A stretch of 64,000 bases of DNA from Myxococcaceae bacterium (GTDB taxonomy: Bacteria; Myxococcota; UBA727; JABDBI01). Below, one piece after another: positions 8,239-16,402 of this stretch (positions are counted from its first letter, which is position 1; each line of letters begins with the position of its first letter). Under the pieces are notes generated by a model. It saw only the letters and a program-made list of their open reading frames with translations. It was not told the origin of the DNA and did not search any database. Position numbers and translations under genes: made by a program. The stretch is taken from contig JAECQY010000006.1 of assembly GCA_016000045.1 (NCBI GenBank), positions 51,653-115,652 of the forward strand, in the 5' to 3' direction.

Positions 8239-9690
8239 ATGAAATTGCTGATCGTTATTTTTAGTTTCGTTTCTATATTCGCTGCATGGGCTGTCCAACC
8301 CAACGAAGCTTGCTTTTTACCGGTGTCAAAGCTTGCTGTATCCATGAGCTTTATCGTTCCTTTTGAACCTCCCGCACTTCCACCTCCGGTGACTAAAGCG
8401 AGTCAAGCTATTGCTACCACGTCCAGCGTGATCAATGCAGTTTCAGCGGTTGGAGTAACTCAGTTGTCCCAAACTTCTAGGACGTTTTTGACGTTGGGTA
8501 TCGTATCCTGCAACGATGCTGGTCGTCCCGATCAAGGTTCTCTGAGTTGGCAAGACAGCCCGAGTCAAATATCGATTGGCGATGATGACCTCGAATATCA
8601 TTATGGTGCTGTTGTCGGAAATTGGATTGTGTTCGGTGGGATCAGTGCAATACTTAGCTTAACAGCAATGCGGATAGGTTTTGAGAAGGTACATTACCCT
8701 GGGGTTCTGATTCTTCCTGCGATGATCTTCTTAAGCCCTACCATCACTTCAGCTGTATCATTGCTGCGTGATGGGGATTCCATTCAACAAGCAGTAGCTG
8801 CCTTATCCGTGGGAGCCTGTACTTTGGGCGCTGGATTATTCGGCCTTCGTTTCTTACCCCAATTTTTTCATGCGTCTTGGAGTGAAGACCAAGGAAAATG
8901 GGTTGATGCTTCGGATGGGTTTCGTGGTTTTGTGGCTCGAAACGGTTTGCTGTTTGAAGACTATCGTCCAGGGTATCAGTGGTTCATGTTGGTGGAAGTG
9001 CTTATGTCGACTTCAGTAGGAGCCCTCAAATCATACCAAGCGCTGCAGGAGAATTGTGGCCTATTATTGGATACAGCGGCTAGTGTATATAGTACGTATG
9101 GCCTATTAATTATTTTGTTACACCCAGCCAAGCATCGATATGAACAAATTTTTTATGCTACTGTCGCTGGATCTCAGGCGCTTGCTCTCGTGATTCAAAC
9201 GGTTGCTTCCAAAGCAGGATCTTCGGATACCCAGCAATCTGTCCGCGTAGTCACAGAATCGATTATTACTGCAACAGATTATCTTTTAATGATTAAAAGC
9301 CTTTATGATTTTAGCAAACGTATGAAGAGTATATATACTCATTTTTTCAGAACGATTTCGGTCAGAAGTGTCGACCCAATCCCTGGCTTATTCCAACCGA
9401 GTGTTGATGACCGGGCGCTTGAACTTCTTCCGGTTAATCCAAATACCGAAGCGGTGTTTCCTAAAAGCGATTTGGATCTAGAGCTTCTTGATATGGTGCT
9501 TCAGTACCCAACTGAAATGAACCCGCTGGCTAGCATTTCGCTAGAACAAGCTTCGAGTACTTCTAGAAGTTCGACACCTCTTACTCGACCTAGCAGTCCA
9601 ACGACACCCATATCAGCCGTCGGTGCTCCGCTTCAACATAACATCCTTTTAGAAATGTACCAATTTCTGGATCGCAAAGAGGATTCATGA
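8239..9690 (+). CDS. Unknown polytopic membrane protein with signal peptide and Ser/Thr/Pro-rich tail
   Basis: I do not recognise this 483-residue protein. MKLLIVIFSFVSIFAAWA looks like a signal peptide or first membrane segment. Residues about 130-370 hold roughly six or seven hydrophobic stretches (for example VGNWIVFGGISAILSLTAM, GVLILPAMIFLSPTITSAV and LLLDTAASVYSTYGLLIILL). The last 100 residues are polar and end in a Ser/Thr/Pro-rich stretch (SSTSRSSTPLTRPSSPTTP). It lies 84 bases after the Lcl-repeat gene in the same direction and may belong to the same surface island. No ribosome site is obvious at the ATG. The reading frame is well supported by its length, but the function is unknown. 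Confidence 0.65.
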   Translation: MKLLIVIFSFVSIFAAWAVQPNEACFLPVSKLAVSMSFIVPFEPPALPPPVTKASQAIATTSSVINAVSAVGVTQLSQTSRTFLTLGIVSCNDAGRPDQGSLSWQDSPSQISIGDDDLEYHYGAVVGNWIVFGGISAILSLTAMRIGFEKVHYPGVLILPAMIFLSPTITSAVSLLRDGDSIQQAVAALSVGACTLGAGLFGLRFLPQFFHASWSEDQGKWVDASDGFRGFVARNGLLFEDYRPGYQWFMLVEVLMSTSVGALKSYQALQENCGLLLDTAASVYSTYGLLIILLHPAKHRYEQIFYATVAGSQALALVIQTVASKAGSSDTQQSVRVVTESIITATDYLLMIKSLYDFSKRMKSIYTHFFRTISVRSVDPIPGLFQPSVDDRALELLPVNPNTEAVFPKSDLDLELLDMVLQYPTEMNPLASISLEQASSTSRSSTPLTRPSSPTTPISAVGAPLQHNILLEMYQFLDRKEDS

Positions 9691-9782
9691 GCCAAGGTTA
9701 TCCCAGCTTGCTTGAATACTTCTCGCAGGATCATTGATAGCATAGCGTTTCCAAGTTGCGACAAGTCGGCTAGCAAGAGCTC

Positions 9783-10721
9783 ATGAAAGAATTGTATCCC
9801 GAGATTGAGCCCTTCGATTCGTTTAGATTGCAAGTTTCGGAGCTTCATACACTTTACGTGGAGCAGGCAGGGAACCCGAATGGCAAGCCAATTGTTTTTT
9901 TGCACGGAGGACCCGGAGGGGGAATCGATGCTAAAAATCGGCGCTATTTTGACCCCAACAAATGGCGTGTGATTTTGTTTGATCAGCGCGGATGTGGTCA
10001 ATCCAAACCCTTCTCTTGCCTCGAGCAAAATACGACTTGGGACTTGGTTCAAGATATCGAGACGATTCGTACGAAATTGGGAATAGAACAGTGGACGGTA
10101 TTTGGAGGTTCTTGGGGGAGTACCCTTTCGTTGACCTATGCTTTGACCCACTCTGATCGTGTTCTCGGACTGATTTTGCGTGGGATCTTTTTGCTCAGGC
10201 GTTCTGAAATTCAATGGTTCTATCAATTTGGAGCCAGCGAATTGTTCCCAGACTATTGGGATGATTTTCTAAAGCCGATCCCGATCGAAGAACGGAGCAA
10301 TCTTCTTGAAGCGTATCACAGGCGTTTAAATAGCCCTGATGCGAATATCGTTGCGGAAGCGGCTCGTGCCTGGAGCCTCTGGGAAGGGCGGACGGCTAAG
10401 CTCATACCCGATTCCGATTTTGCGGCTCATTTTGGTGAAGATGAATTTTCAAACGCATTTGCACGCATCGAGAATCACTACTTCTCGCATCAAGGATTTT
10501 TCAAAGAAGATGGTTGGATTCTGAAAAATATGGATCGAATGGCGCATATTCCAGGAGTCATTGTGCAAGGTCGATACGATTTGTGCTGTCCCGTTCGAAG
10601 CGCTTATGATCTATCCAAAGCTTGGCCAAAGGCTCAGCTGATAATTGTGCCGGATGCAGGGCACTCTGCGAGTGAAGACGGAATTCGAGGAGCGTTGATC
10701 GATGCCACCGATCGTTTTTGA
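9783..10721 (+). CDS. pip: Prolyl aminopeptidase (proline iminopeptidase)
   Basis: Alpha/beta-hydrolase that removes N-terminal proline. The 312-residue sequence carries the family blocks FLHGGPGGG (oxyanion hole), FDQRGCGQSKPF, the nucleophile elbow GGSWGSTLSLTYA with Ser in GGSWGS, WSLWEG, and the late QGRYDLCCPV (Asp) and DAGHSASE (His) segments that complete the triad. Length is typical. No signal peptide, so it is probably cytosolic and recycles peptides, which would fit the peptide ABC transporter further along. It overlaps plsC by 20 bases. Confidence 0.93.
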   Translation: MKELYPEIEPFDSFRLQVSELHTLYVEQAGNPNGKPIVFLHGGPGGGIDAKNRRYFDPNKWRVILFDQRGCGQSKPFSCLEQNTTWDLVQDIETIRTKLGIEQWTVFGGSWGSTLSLTYALTHSDRVLGLILRGIFLLRRSEIQWFYQFGASELFPDYWDDFLKPIPIEERSNLLEAYHRRLNSPDANIVAEAARAWSLWEGRTAKLIPDSDFAAHFGEDEFSNAFARIENHYFSHQGFFKEDGWILKNMDRMAHIPGVIVQGRYDLCCPVRSAYDLSKAWPKAQLIIVPDAGHSASEDGIRGALIDATDRF

Positions 10722-11454
10722 ACCGCAAAGGTTCCGTGGCCTAAAGCCAAGTTATTGGTATGCTTTCAAGATGGCTTGGATAGCGTTGTCGGAGTCTTTT
10801 TATTGTGTGGCTGAATCAAAACTACGAAGCCTAAGTTTGCAGGAGTCTGAAAAACACGTTCGACGTTTTTCGGAACGCTTGCTGCAAGCGACTCATACTC
10901 GGCTGGAAGTCAATGGGCTGGAGCATATTCAGCCTAAGCAGTCCTATGTGCTGATGTCAAACCATGCATCTATGATGGATATCCCTGTGCTTCTTTGTGC
11001 GTTCCCGTCGATTCTTCGAATGGTCGCGAAGCAGATTCTGTTCCGAGTGCCTTTCTTAGGAGGCGCGATGTCGCAAGCGGGGTTTATCCCCATTGATCGA
11101 AAGAATCTCAAAATTGCGAAACAGCAGTTGGAGGAGGCTAAAACAAGGCTTCAAGAAGGAATCAGTGTTTGGATCGCGCCAGAGGGAACTCGGAGCATTT
11201 CAGGGGAGCTTTTGCCTTTTAAAAAAGGAGGCTTTCATGTCGCCTTGTCTCTTGGAACTCCGATCTTGCCGGTTTGGATCGAAGGAGCCGATAACGTGAT
11301 GCGAGCCGATTCGATCAGAGTGTGTCCGAGTCAAACTGTTCGGGTGACTTTTGGAGAGCCGATTTTGACTCAGGGTTTTGGCATCGAGAGGATCGACGAT
11401 CTGATCCGCGAAGTTCGAGGAAGTTTGGTTCGGCTTGCAGTTCGATTTGACTAG
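10702..11454 (+). CDS. plsC: 1-acyl-sn-glycerol-3-phosphate acyltransferase
   Basis: Converts lysophosphatidic acid to phosphatidic acid at the inner membrane. The 250-residue protein has acyltransferase motif I NHASMMD (H-x4-D catalytic pair), GFIPIDRKN (motif II), APEGTRS (motif III) and LPVWIEGADN (motif IV). The start codon lies inside the end of the prolyl aminopeptidase gene, so the two are co-transcribed and probably coupled, though they share no pathway. Family identity is secure; it could equally be a paralogous lysophospholipid acyltransferase. Confidence 0.93.
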   Translation: MPPIVFEPQRFRGLKPSYWYAFKMAWIALSESFYCVAESKLRSLSLQESEKHVRRFSERLLQATHTRLEVNGLEHIQPKQSYVLMSNHASMMDIPVLLCAFPSILRMVAKQILFRVPFLGGAMSQAGFIPIDRKNLKIAKQQLEEAKTRLQEGISVWIAPEGTRSISGELLPFKKGGFHVALSLGTPILPVWIEGADNVMRADSIRVCPSQTVRVTFGEPILTQGFGIERIDDLIREVRGSLVRLAVRFD

Positions 11455-11595
11455 GTGTTTAGTTCCAGACGAGCCTAGCAGCGCTTGCAAGCCGATACTG
11501 TCTGAACGTTAAGACGGTTGCCAAATGGAAGAGGCGAGATTTTGTAGAAGATGTTTCGATTGTTTTGCGCCCAGAACAGTTCTTTTAAAGCAAAT

Positions 11596-11901
11596 TCAAA
11601 GAAGAGCCTCTAGTCCTTTCGCCGCAACTATGTTTAACAGTTTAAGTGCTGGTCCTGCAGGGTGCTTCTCACCCGTCTCCCATTTTTTCACAGTGGAAGC
11701 ACTCGCATTCAGATATTTTGCAAAAACAGGTTGGCTTAACTTTTCTTTAATTCGAATTTGCTTGATTTCAGTTGGACTCAAATCGCGAATAGCTGGTAAG
11801 CACATGACATCGAATGTGCGCATTGTTTTGGAGTCCACTAGGTCAATGTCATACAGACCCTTGACTGATTGATGAATTACCTCTGTGATTGTCATATTCA
11901 T
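11596..11901 (-). CDS. XRE-family antitoxin (NadS/HigA-like)
   Basis: A 101-residue protein with a C-terminal helix-turn-helix (IRIKEKLSQPVFAKYLNASA followed by STVKKWETGEKHPAGPALKL), the pattern of NadS/HigA2-type antitoxins that bind their own promoter and neutralise RelE/HigB toxins. The ATG at 11901 follows a good AGGTG ribosome site and overlaps the stop codon of the upstream toxin remnant by four bases (ATGA), the normal toxin-first layout. The antitoxin frame is intact while its toxin partner has lost its middle, so this gene may now be an orphan regulator. Confidence 0.85.
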   Translation of the reverse strand: MNMTITEVIHQSVKGLYDIDLVDSKTMRTFDVMCLPAIRDLSPTEIKQIRIKEKLSQPVFAKYLNASASTVKKWETGEKHPAGPALKLLNIVAAKGLEALL

Positions 11902-12048
11902 GGTTGCACCTCTATTAATTGACCTGCTTGCAGCGCGTGTTTGATTTGTGTTTCATCCAATGCAAACAGTAGTTTGGCATAAGCTTTCAATTCCTCTTTC
12001 TCTGTCTTGTGCCCATCGTTGGAAAAGTTTTGTTTTTAAGATCCTCAT
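11898..12048 (-). pseudogene. Decayed RelE/HigB-type toxin, N- and C-terminal ends only
   Basis: The first codons read MRILKTKLFQRWAQD, the usual start of RelE/HigB toxins of the Gp49/PF06296 type. After a frame change the sequence reads EELKAYAKLLFALDE and ends QAGQLIEV, the usual C-terminus of the same family. The roughly 60-70 residues that should lie between them, including the catalytic core, are missing. The remnant still overlaps the antitoxin start and keeps a promoter upstream. I read it as an internal deletion plus frameshift; it should be non-toxic. Confidence 0.72.
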
Positions 12049-12063
12049 GACGGATTTTCTGCT

Positions 12064-12091
12064 ATTGTAGCACAAAGTGGCATAGTTTCAA
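12064..12091 (-). promoter_or_regulatory. Sigma-70-like promoter of the toxin remnant/antitoxin pair
   Basis: On the minus strand TTGAAA and TACAAT are separated by 16 bases, close to consensus. The -10 box ends about 16 bases before the toxin-remnant ATG. It is probably autoregulated by the antitoxin, as is usual for this family; no operator palindrome was clearly identified. Confidence 0.6.
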
Positions 12092-12156
12092 AGGAAAATA
12101 TGAAACTGTTTGGGACGGCAAGTTATAAAAAGCTTACCGGGAAATTATCTTCGAGT

Positions 12157-12390
12157 TCATGAAACCATTGGCTTCCAAACTCCATTGCTCACCGGTGTAG
12201 ACTCTTCTGGATCAGACCAACAAGGCAGTGTGAAGCGTGTAAAGACCAAATCTTCTTCTGCGTTACTTCGGTATTGGAACTCGGTCCCCAATGGAATGTC
12301 AATGCAAACATCCGGGCGGAGCATGGCAGTCGTTTCCAAGTCTTTTTGCCTACGCCATATGGCTCCAGCTCCGGATAAAACGCGGGTTCT
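12157..12390 (-). pseudogene. Remnant of a cupin-domain protein (C-terminal half)
   Basis: The open frame reads RVLSGAGAIWRRQKD, then PDVCIDIPLGTEFQYRS and ends PVSNGVWKP. These are the second strand pair and C-terminus of small single-domain cupins ('VLSGxGExWRR ... IPxGTxFQFR'). A TGA interrupts the frame just upstream of RVLSG, and no start codon or first cupin half can be read in one frame. The metal-binding first motif is therefore lost. It lies on the minus strand upstream of the toxin remnant. Confidence 0.55.
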
Positions 12391-12429
12391 TCAGCGCATT
12401 AGGCCTTCCAGAACGACAGGTGAAAGTGA

Positions 12430-12576
12430 TCATTTATTCTTGCTCGCGGTGAGATCTCAAATGCGCAGTATCAAAAAGTTGCTGATGTATCCAAGGCCAC
12501 AGTGACTCGAGAGCTCCGTACAAGAGAGCCAAGCAAGCCTGGGACCATCGGCTTGACTAGATCATTCAACTATTAG
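12430..12576 (+). pseudogene. Remnant of a winged-helix C-terminal domain (Fic/AlbA-like protein tail)
   Basis: After a TGA the frame reads FILARGEISNAQYQKVADVS and KATVTRELRT before ending at a TAG. This matches the helix-turn-helix tail (often 'G.ISNxEYQxLxGVSxxTATRDL') of Fic-domain and Schlafen/AlbA-like proteins. Nothing upstream encodes the rest of such a protein, so it is a 5'-truncated fragment. The macin-like gene starts 16 bases after its stop, in the same frame. Confidence 0.5.
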
Positions 12577-12591
12577 AAGAGAGAGGTATTT

Positions 12592-12990
12592 TTGATTTCA
12601 AAGGAGCCTAAAATTAAAATCTGTGTTTTAATATTTTTAACAGTAAGCTTGCATGCGTCAGCTCTCGATCGAAATGAGCATTCAAAAATGATGCTGATCA
12701 ATGCTATTGCTGCAGGTGCTCTAGGAACGGTTTTCATGGTATCTGAGATGGTCAGTATGACCAAAGCCGATTGCTTTGAAGACTGGAGTCGTTGCACTGC
12801 TTGGAGCTCTGGTCTAGGAGGGTATCTTTGGCAGACATGCCCGCAAAGGTGTCATTGTCTCGGATATGATTCAGGATATTGTGCTGAAGTTCCTAATACT
12901 TGTTCATATCTTCCTGCTGGCTCCACAGTTTCCAGATGTCATTGTCATGGAACCAGAGTTGGGCAACAAGCTTCTTGGTGTGGATTTTAA
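12592..12990 (+). CDS. Secreted macin-like cysteine-rich antimicrobial peptide precursor
   Basis: A 132-residue precursor. Residues 1-25 form a signal peptide (KIKICVLIFLTVSLHASA), 26-59 a pro-region with a second hydrophobic stretch, and 60-132 a cysteine-rich domain beginning DCFEDWSRC at Cys61. That domain has ten cysteines with a CFEDWSRC start, LWQTC, QRCHC, GYC, NTC, SRCHC and a closing SWCGF. From memory this is the order and approximate spacing of leech theromacin, an animal macin that permeabilises bacteria. The TTG start at 12592 is supported by AGAGAGG five bases upstream; no ATG precedes the signal peptide. The stop directly abuts the next gene's ATG. Bacterial function (bacteriocin or host-directed peptide) is inferred. 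Confidence 0.82.
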   Translation: MISKEPKIKICVLIFLTVSLHASALDRNEHSKMMLINAIAAGALGTVFMVSEMVSMTKADCFEDWSRCTAWSSGLGGYLWQTCPQRCHCLGYDSGYCAEVPNTCSYLPAGSTVSRCHCHGTRVGQQASWCGF

Positions 12991-13227
12991 ATGAAAAAGT
13001 TTTTCTATTTTGTGCTCTTGGCTTTGATTGGGATCATACTTCTGCTAGTTGGAGAAAATATGAGCTATGTGGATCAATATGGAATGTTGGTTGACTATCC
13101 GATTCTTGTTTTAACTGGAGCATGTTTTTTGATTACTGGAACTGCAATTATTTTTTTTATGATTATTTTTAGGGTATTTACTTATGCAGTAAAAAAACAA
13201 AAACTTTATCTCAAAAAATTAGATTGA
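12991..13227 (+). CDS. Small two-segment membrane protein, candidate immunity protein
   Basis: A 78-residue protein with two hydrophobic helices (FFYFVLLALIGIILLLVG and YPILVLTGACFLITGTAI, extending into IIFFMIIF) and a Lys-rich cytosolic tail (YAVKKQKLYLKKLD). Its ATG follows immediately after the TAA of the macin-like gene, so the two are translated from one message. I do not recognise a family. Small polytopic proteins directly after a secreted peptide toxin are often immunity proteins, which is the working guess; a processing or export helper is an alternative. It converges on engB with a nine-base overlap. Confidence 0.65.
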   Translation: MKKFFYFVLLALIGIILLLVGENMSYVDQYGMLVDYPILVLTGACFLITGTAIIFFMIIFRVFTYAVKKQKLYLKKLD

Positions 13228-13854
13228 ATATAGATTCGGCTTACGGCCCGGGGCCATGAGCCCGTAAATCGTTTCGAGGATCTCAAAACGTCCTAAATTG
13301 GAATGAGCCGAAACAGTGAGGCAGTCATCGACTGAGATTTGGAGCGCTTGGCTAATTCTCAAACGAGCTTCTTTGCGTTTTGAGACCGGAATTTGGTCAA
13401 TTTTGGTCAAAACCGCTTGATACTGGTCAACGTGGCTGCGAAGTTGCCTACTGAGGCGGATATCTTCGGCTATGGGATCGCGTCGGCAGTCTAGCAAGTG
13501 AATCACCATTTTGAGAGGTTGCCGATCGTTCAGATAATCTGAGATTAAGTCCGAAAGTCGGCTTCGCTCTTCGAGCGAGAGTTGGGCGTATCCGAGCCCG
13601 GGCAGATCGAGAATTCGCAGCTCCAAATCTTTGAGCCTGGCTTCAAAAACATTTAAGGCCTGAGTTCTCCCTGGCGTCTTAGAAACTCGAGCCAAAGTTT
13701 TTTGGTTGGCAAGGTAGTTTAAGAAGGAAGATTTTCCTACATTCGAGCGTCCGACGACAGCCATCTCAGGAAGGCCGTCTTGAGGAAGTAAGGCAACCGA
13801 GGGTGCCGATAAAATAAAACGCGCTTTTTCAAGCTTAAGATCTTCCATAACCAT
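13219..13854 (-). CDS. engB: Ribosome biogenesis GTPase EngB/YsxC
   Basis: Essential GTPase for 50S subunit assembly. The 211-residue protein has G1 VVGRSNVGKSSFLN, the switch region with SKTPGRTQALN, G3 LDLPGLGYA, G4 LTKIDQIP and G5 TVSAHSNLG. The start is uncertain among closely spaced ATGs; I chose 13854, preceded by GGATGG, while 13848 or a TTG at 13869 are possible. The 5' end overlaps the end of the ccsA-like gene, so both belong to one minus-strand operon with resB. Confidence 0.94.
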   Translation of the reverse strand: MVMEDLKLEKARFILSAPSVALLPQDGLPEMAVVGRSNVGKSSFLNYLANQKTLARVSKTPGRTQALNVFEARLKDLELRILDLPGLGYAQLSLEERSRLSDLISDYLNDRQPLKMVIHLLDCRRDPIAEDIRLSRQLRSHVDQYQAVLTKIDQIPVSKRKEARLRISQALQISVDDCLTVSAHSNLGRFEILETIYGLMAPGRKPNLYSI

Positions 13855-15094
13855 GCAAACCATCCGCAAACCAACCCAGATTAACCCCTAGAAAGCCTGC
13901 CAGGATAACGAAAAATCCAAAAACAGCAATGACTGCTGAACGAGATTTCGACCAACCGTAGGCAATACGAGAGTGCAAGTAAAGTGCGTAGGTGATCCAA
14001 ATCACCAGAGCGCCTGTTTCCTTGGGGTCCCAACCCCAGTAGCGCCCCCATGCGTAGTGAGCCCAGAGTGCACCGGTCACCAAGACGATTGCCACCAACG
14101 CAAATGCGACCAGCACGTTTGAATAGGCAATGTGGTCAAGCTGCCGAACGCTGGGAAGCAAACGATCGAGATCCTTGGGAAACAGGAGTGATAGACCGAC
14201 AAAGCATTGTCCCAATGCCATGATCGCTAGTAAAGCCAAGTCCCAGACATGGATGGGTGAGTGGAGTGAAAGGAGCGCTAGAATCGTTAAAAGATCAGCC
14301 AGTGCTAGAAAATACGCGTATCGGGCCATTGATTTGTTCAGTAGAATTCCAGCCGATGCCAGGGCCAAGTAAGTGATCATCATCCAGCCAACTCCCGGCA
14401 CAGCGGTTTGTTCGACTTGATAAACTTGGGTGCTGAAGAGCGTGAAACCTCGTCCTAGGACCAAGATAACGGCCATACTTGTTCCTAAAACGCCTCGACG
14501 AAGTCTTGGTTCAGAGCCTGGATTCTGCGTTTTAACCAAATACAAAAAGCTTGCAATCGCTGCAACCGTCCCCGATGCGTAAGCGATGGAGGCGCTGATT
14601 ACGTGAATCATAATCCACCAACTTTTCAGAGCCGGTACTAAAGGCTTAATCGGGCCTGCGTAGAATGCTGCGATCCCCAGAGCCGTTAGGGCCAGCAATA
14701 AAGAAAAAATACCTAACAATGGTGAGCGCCATTGGATTTCGCAGACTAAAAAGACCAACACCAGTCCCCAGGCCATATAACCCATGATTTCATAAAGATT
14801 AGACCAGGGAGGATGCTGCGTGAGAACTTGCCAGTAGGCATAGCCCTCGAGAATTTCACCGGCTCCTTGGATGTAAGCTTCCACCTCGATGAGCCCTGCT
14901 TCAATCCAGCGAAAAGTCATTCCGAGAGTTTGAATCAAAAAACCCGATGCGACCACGGTCGTTGCGATTTGTCTGATCCGCTCCGATTTGATACCGAGAT
15001 TCAAAGCAAACTGAAAGAGCGCTGCGGCGTAAAAGAGCGCAGATAAATTATACAGAGCGATGCTGGTCAACAAAATGATTAAACTCCTTTTCAA
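13835..15094 (-). CDS. ccsA: Cytochrome c biogenesis protein CcsA/ResC type (heme handling)
   Basis: System II cytochrome c maturation: moves heme to the outer face of the inner membrane for attachment to apocytochromes. The 419-residue polytopic protein carries the tryptophan-rich heme motif YAWGRYWGWDPKET (WWD domain), followed by LVIWITYALYLHSRI, and an upstream HVISASIAYASG with the external heme-ligand His. Its N-terminus overlaps resB by 47 bases, and the two proteins act as a complex. The long N-terminal hydrophobic portion matches the CcsB/ResC form found in deltaproteobacteria. Respiration with c-type cytochromes is implied. Confidence 0.9.
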   Translation of the reverse strand: MKRSLIILLTSIALYNLSALFYAAALFQFALNLGIKSERIRQIATTVVASGFLIQTLGMTFRWIEAGLIEVEAYIQGAGEILEGYAYWQVLTQHPPWSNLYEIMGYMAWGLVLVFLVCEIQWRSPLLGIFSLLLALTALGIAAFYAGPIKPLVPALKSWWIMIHVISASIAYASGTVAAIASFLYLVKTQNPGSEPRLRRGVLGTSMAVILVLGRGFTLFSTQVYQVEQTAVPGVGWMMITYLALASAGILLNKSMARYAYFLALADLLTILALLSLHSPIHVWDLALLAIMALGQCFVGLSLLFPKDLDRLLPSVRQLDHIAYSNVLVAFALVAIVLVTGALWAHYAWGRYWGWDPKETGALVIWITYALYLHSRIAYGWSKSRSAVIAVFGFFVILAGFLGVNLGWFADGLHGYGRS

Positions 15095-16340
15095 AAGCTT
15101 CAGGATATCGATAAGAAACGCCAGCGAGAGTCAATTCGAATGTCTCATCTGGTCGGGCTTTTATTTGAGCGAAGTAGCGTCTCTGGTTCATGCAAAATGC
15201 CATGCCGAGGCCGATGAATAGGAGAACAAAGCCCAGAAAGACCACTGAAATTCCCGGGACTTTTCCGACGCTGATCCCTGTGGCATAGGGCGAGTCAAAT
15301 CCGAGGTAAACTACATCCAAATCTCCTCTTCGAACCCACGAGTCAAATTCAGGATACTTTCGAAAGACAACAAACTCGCTATCTTCGTAACGAACTTGAA
15401 GAGCACCTCCGAGGCCTGCGTAATCTTCAAAAATTTCTTTGGCTTCAATACCTTGGGCGGATTCGCCCAATTTTAGCTGATAAGTGTTGAGAGGTCCTCC
15501 ATGGGGACCTATTTTTACGTGAACGCGTTTCTCCCCTTGCAGTGCCTGGTAAGAAGCTTGATAGAAAGTGTACCCCTGGTACTCCAAAGGATCATTGACT
15601 CGAATCGTTTTGGCCAGGATCGGCTTGCTTAAATCTTCTTTTTTGTAGATGGCTAAGTCGGATTCGTATTCCATGGGCGAGCCATCGGCATAGGTTTTGA
15701 GTCGAAAATCGGTGCAAGAAACCACAAACTCAAGATCATGAGTGAAAAGGGCTCCTCCGGGTCCACGGGCTTGAACCAGGTGTTCAAATCCGCCTTCGGA
15801 GATGAGCATGGTTCCATCGATCCCCGCCTGTGTCGCCACAACGGAACCAAACATGATGAAGAGAAGAGCGGTATGAATGAGATAGACTCCGCATCGAGAA
15901 TAGGCTTGTTTCTGAAAAAAGACATGCTGGATTCCGTTCTCTACCCAACTTTCTTCGTTTTTATGGAAAATTATCTTGGGTAGAATTTGGACTGAGATGG
16001 ATTTTTGTTGTGAAAGCTTATTTTTTTGTAAATATTTGTTTGGAAATCGAGCATCGATCCAAATTTTCGGCAGGCGTGCAATGGAGCAGGCAATCAGATT
16101 CAGGGCTAAGAGAAGAACCAAAATTCCAAACCACCACGAATGAAACACATCGCTGATTTCGAAAAGTAAAAAAGCTTTTCGGAGCCAAGGCCGCTGGATC
16201 GATTCAAGATGCTGCGAGAGCGTCAATGTTTGGTCCCAAAACATTCCAAAAAATAAGGCGAAACCAATACCAGACAGGACGGCTACCGTTAACCTCAGAG
16301 AGGCGAACACACGGAACATTGTACCATAGACCCGATGCAT
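15048..16340 (-). CDS. resB: Cytochrome c biogenesis protein ResB
   Basis: Partner of CcsA in system II cytochrome c synthesis. About 430 residues: N-terminal membrane helices with FASLRLTVAVLSGIGFALFF, the FHSWWFGILVLLLALNLIAC segment characteristic of ResB, a large periplasmic domain (about 140-370, including DPLEYQGYTFYQASYQ, also family-typical) and a last helix (VPGISVVFLGFVLLFIGLGM). I chose the ATG at 16340; 16319 is an alternative. The open frame extends upstream into the divergent mraY promoter area, which I treat as non-coding. About 60 bases separate it from mraY. Confidence 0.88.
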   Translation of the reverse strand: MHRVYGTMFRVFASLRLTVAVLSGIGFALFFGMFWDQTLTLSQHLESIQRPWLRKAFLLFEISDVFHSWWFGILVLLLALNLIACSIARLPKIWIDARFPNKYLQKNKLSQQKSISVQILPKIIFHKNEESWVENGIQHVFFQKQAYSRCGVYLIHTALLFIMFGSVVATQAGIDGTMLISEGGFEHLVQARGPGGALFTHDLEFVVSCTDFRLKTYADGSPMEYESDLAIYKKEDLSKPILAKTIRVNDPLEYQGYTFYQASYQALQGEKRVHVKIGPHGGPLNTYQLKLGESAQGIEAKEIFEDYAGLGGALQVRYEDSEFVVFRKYPEFDSWVRRGDLDVVYLGFDSPYATGISVGKVPGISVVFLGFVLLFIGLGMAFCMNQRRYFAQIKARPDETFELTLAGVSYRYPEAFEKEFNHFVDQHRSV

Positions 16341-16402
16341 AGACAGTGGTTTAACTGCAAAGACCTCTTTTGCCAAGAGCGGGAAAATGCTATGTTTGCG
16401 CC

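Noticed and set aside
12110..12505. 131-codon plus-strand open frame
   Set aside because: It lies opposite the cupin remnant, has no ribosome site and no domain; the minus-strand reading gives clear cupin motifs.
12553..12590. TTGACT before the macin-like gene as a promoter
   Set aside because: No acceptable -10 box at 16-18 bases, and transcription would start inside the ribosome site.
13869..13869. Longest possible start of engB (TTG at 13869)
   Set aside because: Adds residues not found in the family; ATG codons at 13854 or 13848 fit better.
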